Below are positions 63,293 to 64,000 of a DNA stretch of 64,000 nt, in pieces. Numbering within the stretch: position 1 is the first letter of the stretch; every line of letters begins with the position of its first letter. The notes beneath the pieces are model-generated. The model ran no database searches. It was given only the letters and a program-made list of their open reading frames with translations, and was not told where the DNA came from. Source of the DNA: Ideonella alba (GTDB taxonomy: Bacteria; Pseudomonadota; Gammaproteobacteria; Burkholderiales; Burkholderiaceae_C); NCBI RefSeq assembly GCF_018069875.1, contig NZ_JAGQDF010000005.1, positions 62,001-126,000 of the forward strand, given 5' to 3'. The position numbers and the translations under genes are program-made.

Positions 63293-64000
63293 TCAGCGAT
63301 CCAACAGTTCGACGACGCGGGTGTGATTGCCTTCGCGGGCCAGATCCAATGCGGTCTTGCCGTTCTTTGCCTTCAGCGACGGCGTGGCCTGGGCATCCAG
63401 CAGCACTGCCACTACCTCGACATGACCTCGCGCTGCTGCCGCCATCAGCGCGGTCATGCCCACGCCATCGCCGGGCACCAGGTCGACGTTGGCGCCGGCC
63501 GCCACCAGTTGCCGCACGATGTCCAGCTCCCCATAGCTGCTGGCAAACATCAGCGCTGTGCGGCCGAGGTGGTTCTGGCGATTGGGGTCGGCGCCTGCGG
63601 CAATGAGCATGGCCACGATCTCGCCGTGACGTTCTGCGGCTGCGATCATCAGCGGCGTCCAACCGGCCACGTTGGTCCAGTTCCGGTCGGCGCCGTCCTT
63701 CAACAGGGTGGCCACGCGGTCCGAATGACCGACATAGGCCGCATCAAACAGGGATCGACCGCCGGGAGACACCATCGCGCCGCTGCCCAAGCCGTACCTG
63801 GACAAGGCCAGTTGGCAGGCATCCGCCGTCGGGGCCTCGGTGCAACTGCGTGCCGCGTGCTCGCACAGGTAGCGAGCCGCGGTGTCCACCGCAGTGCGGT
63901 CCGGCAGTCGTGGATCGACACCCAGGCGCGGCAGCAGTGCGCTGCGCTCGACGTCCAGGCATCGCGACAGCAGCACCTCGGAAGCCGGCATGCCTGCCGA
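63293..64000 (-). CDS. Ankyrin-repeat protein, truncated at the window edge
   Basis: The visible part (up to 232 residues from an ATG at 63991) contains four ankyrin repeats (GRSLFDAAYVGHSDRV, GWTPLMIAAAERHGEIV, GRTALMFASSYGELDIV, GMTALMAAAARGHVEVV). The frame stays open to base 64000 in front of that ATG, so the protein probably starts beyond the window and carries a Cys-containing N-terminal part (CEHAARSCTEAPTADAC). It would serve in protein binding; partner unknown. Convergent with the MarR gene. Confidence 0.8.
   Translation of the reverse strand, partial: SAGMPASEVLLSRCLDVERSALLPRLGVDPRLPDRTAVDTAARYLCEHAARSCTEAPTADACQLALSRYGLGSGAMVSPGGRSLFDAAYVGHSDRVATLLKDGADRNWTNVAGWTPLMIAAAERHGEIVAMLIAAGADPNRQNHLGRTALMFASSYGELDIVRQLVAAGANVDLVPGDGVGMTALMAAAARGHVEVVAVLLDAQATPSLKAKNGKTALDLAREGNHTRVVELLDR

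Overview
The window is GC-rich chromosomal DNA with densely packed genes, many 4-base ATGA/GTGA stop-start overlaps and almost no selfish DNA. No insertion sequence, phage block, CRISPR array or rRNA was seen; the only RNA gene found is a tRNA-Leu. Gene content and style (imuA-imuB, gcdH beside a CaiB/BaiF CoA-transferase, cysM, tusA, CheB/CheR-PAS fusions, short leaders with -10 boxes such as GATAAT or TAGAAT) suggest a betaproteobacterium of the order Burkholderiales, perhaps of the Rubrivivax/Leptothrix/Ideonella kind. That placement is inference from gene families; no search was run.

Layout. 1-2.6 kb: SOS mutagenesis genes imuA-imuB behind a LexA box; the usual third partner, imuC/dnaE2, does not follow. 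2.65-6.1 kb: lipid A phosphoethanolamine transferase, a 2OG-Fe dioxygenase-like protein and a Gfo/Idh/MocA oxidoreductase. 6.1-17.2 kb: a self-contained alpha-glucoside locus with a TonB-dependent receptor, an ABC importer (ATPase, binding protein, two permeases), a GH13 alpha-glucosidase and two tandem LacI-type repressors. Two matching 16-bp palindromes upstream of the receptor are the likely operators. 17.2-21.6 kb: a secreted subtilase, a small secreted protein made of two repeats, a GST, a lipoprotein and a TPR protein. 21.6-26.3 kb: a four-gene MacA/MacB/TolC-type export operon on the minus strand. 26.4-30.35 kb: ferredoxin-NADP reductase, a secreted protein of unknown role, and the glutaryl-CoA pair. 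30.5-34 kb: a lipoprotein beside a peptidoglycan-peptidase-like protein, a LysR regulator, a GFA protein, a small secreted protein and an AAC(6')-type acetyltransferase.

34-43.5 kb is mainly core metabolism: an FeS flavoreductase, an SDR protein, rhomboid protease with tRNA-Leu, a secreted serine protease, cysM, a NUDIX hydrolase, tusA, galU and valS. 43.6-52.6 kb: S41 protease lipoprotein, alpha/beta hydrolase, GNAT, a histidine kinase coupled to a CheB-CheR-PAS fusion, and an acyl-CoA synthetase with an FNR-like box upstream. 52.6-57.8 kb: a secreted protein, then a tightly coupled TonB receptor / YfiR / GGDEF-EAL cluster, a plausible outer-membrane-to-c-di-GMP signalling unit. 57.8-64 kb: a DUF2975/XRE/proline-rich operon, lipoprotein, aldo/keto reductase, Cys-tRNA(Pro) deacylase, DUF4405 membrane protein, a divergent siderophore-interacting protein / MarR pair with tandem operators, and an ankyrin-repeat gene that runs off the right edge.

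The best candidates for something new are the coupled TonB receptor-YfiR-GGDEF/EAL unit (53.4-57.8 kb), the lipoprotein/peptidase pair (30.5-31.7 kb), and the alpha-glucoside locus with paired operators and duplicated repressors. All functional calls come from reading motifs by eye.
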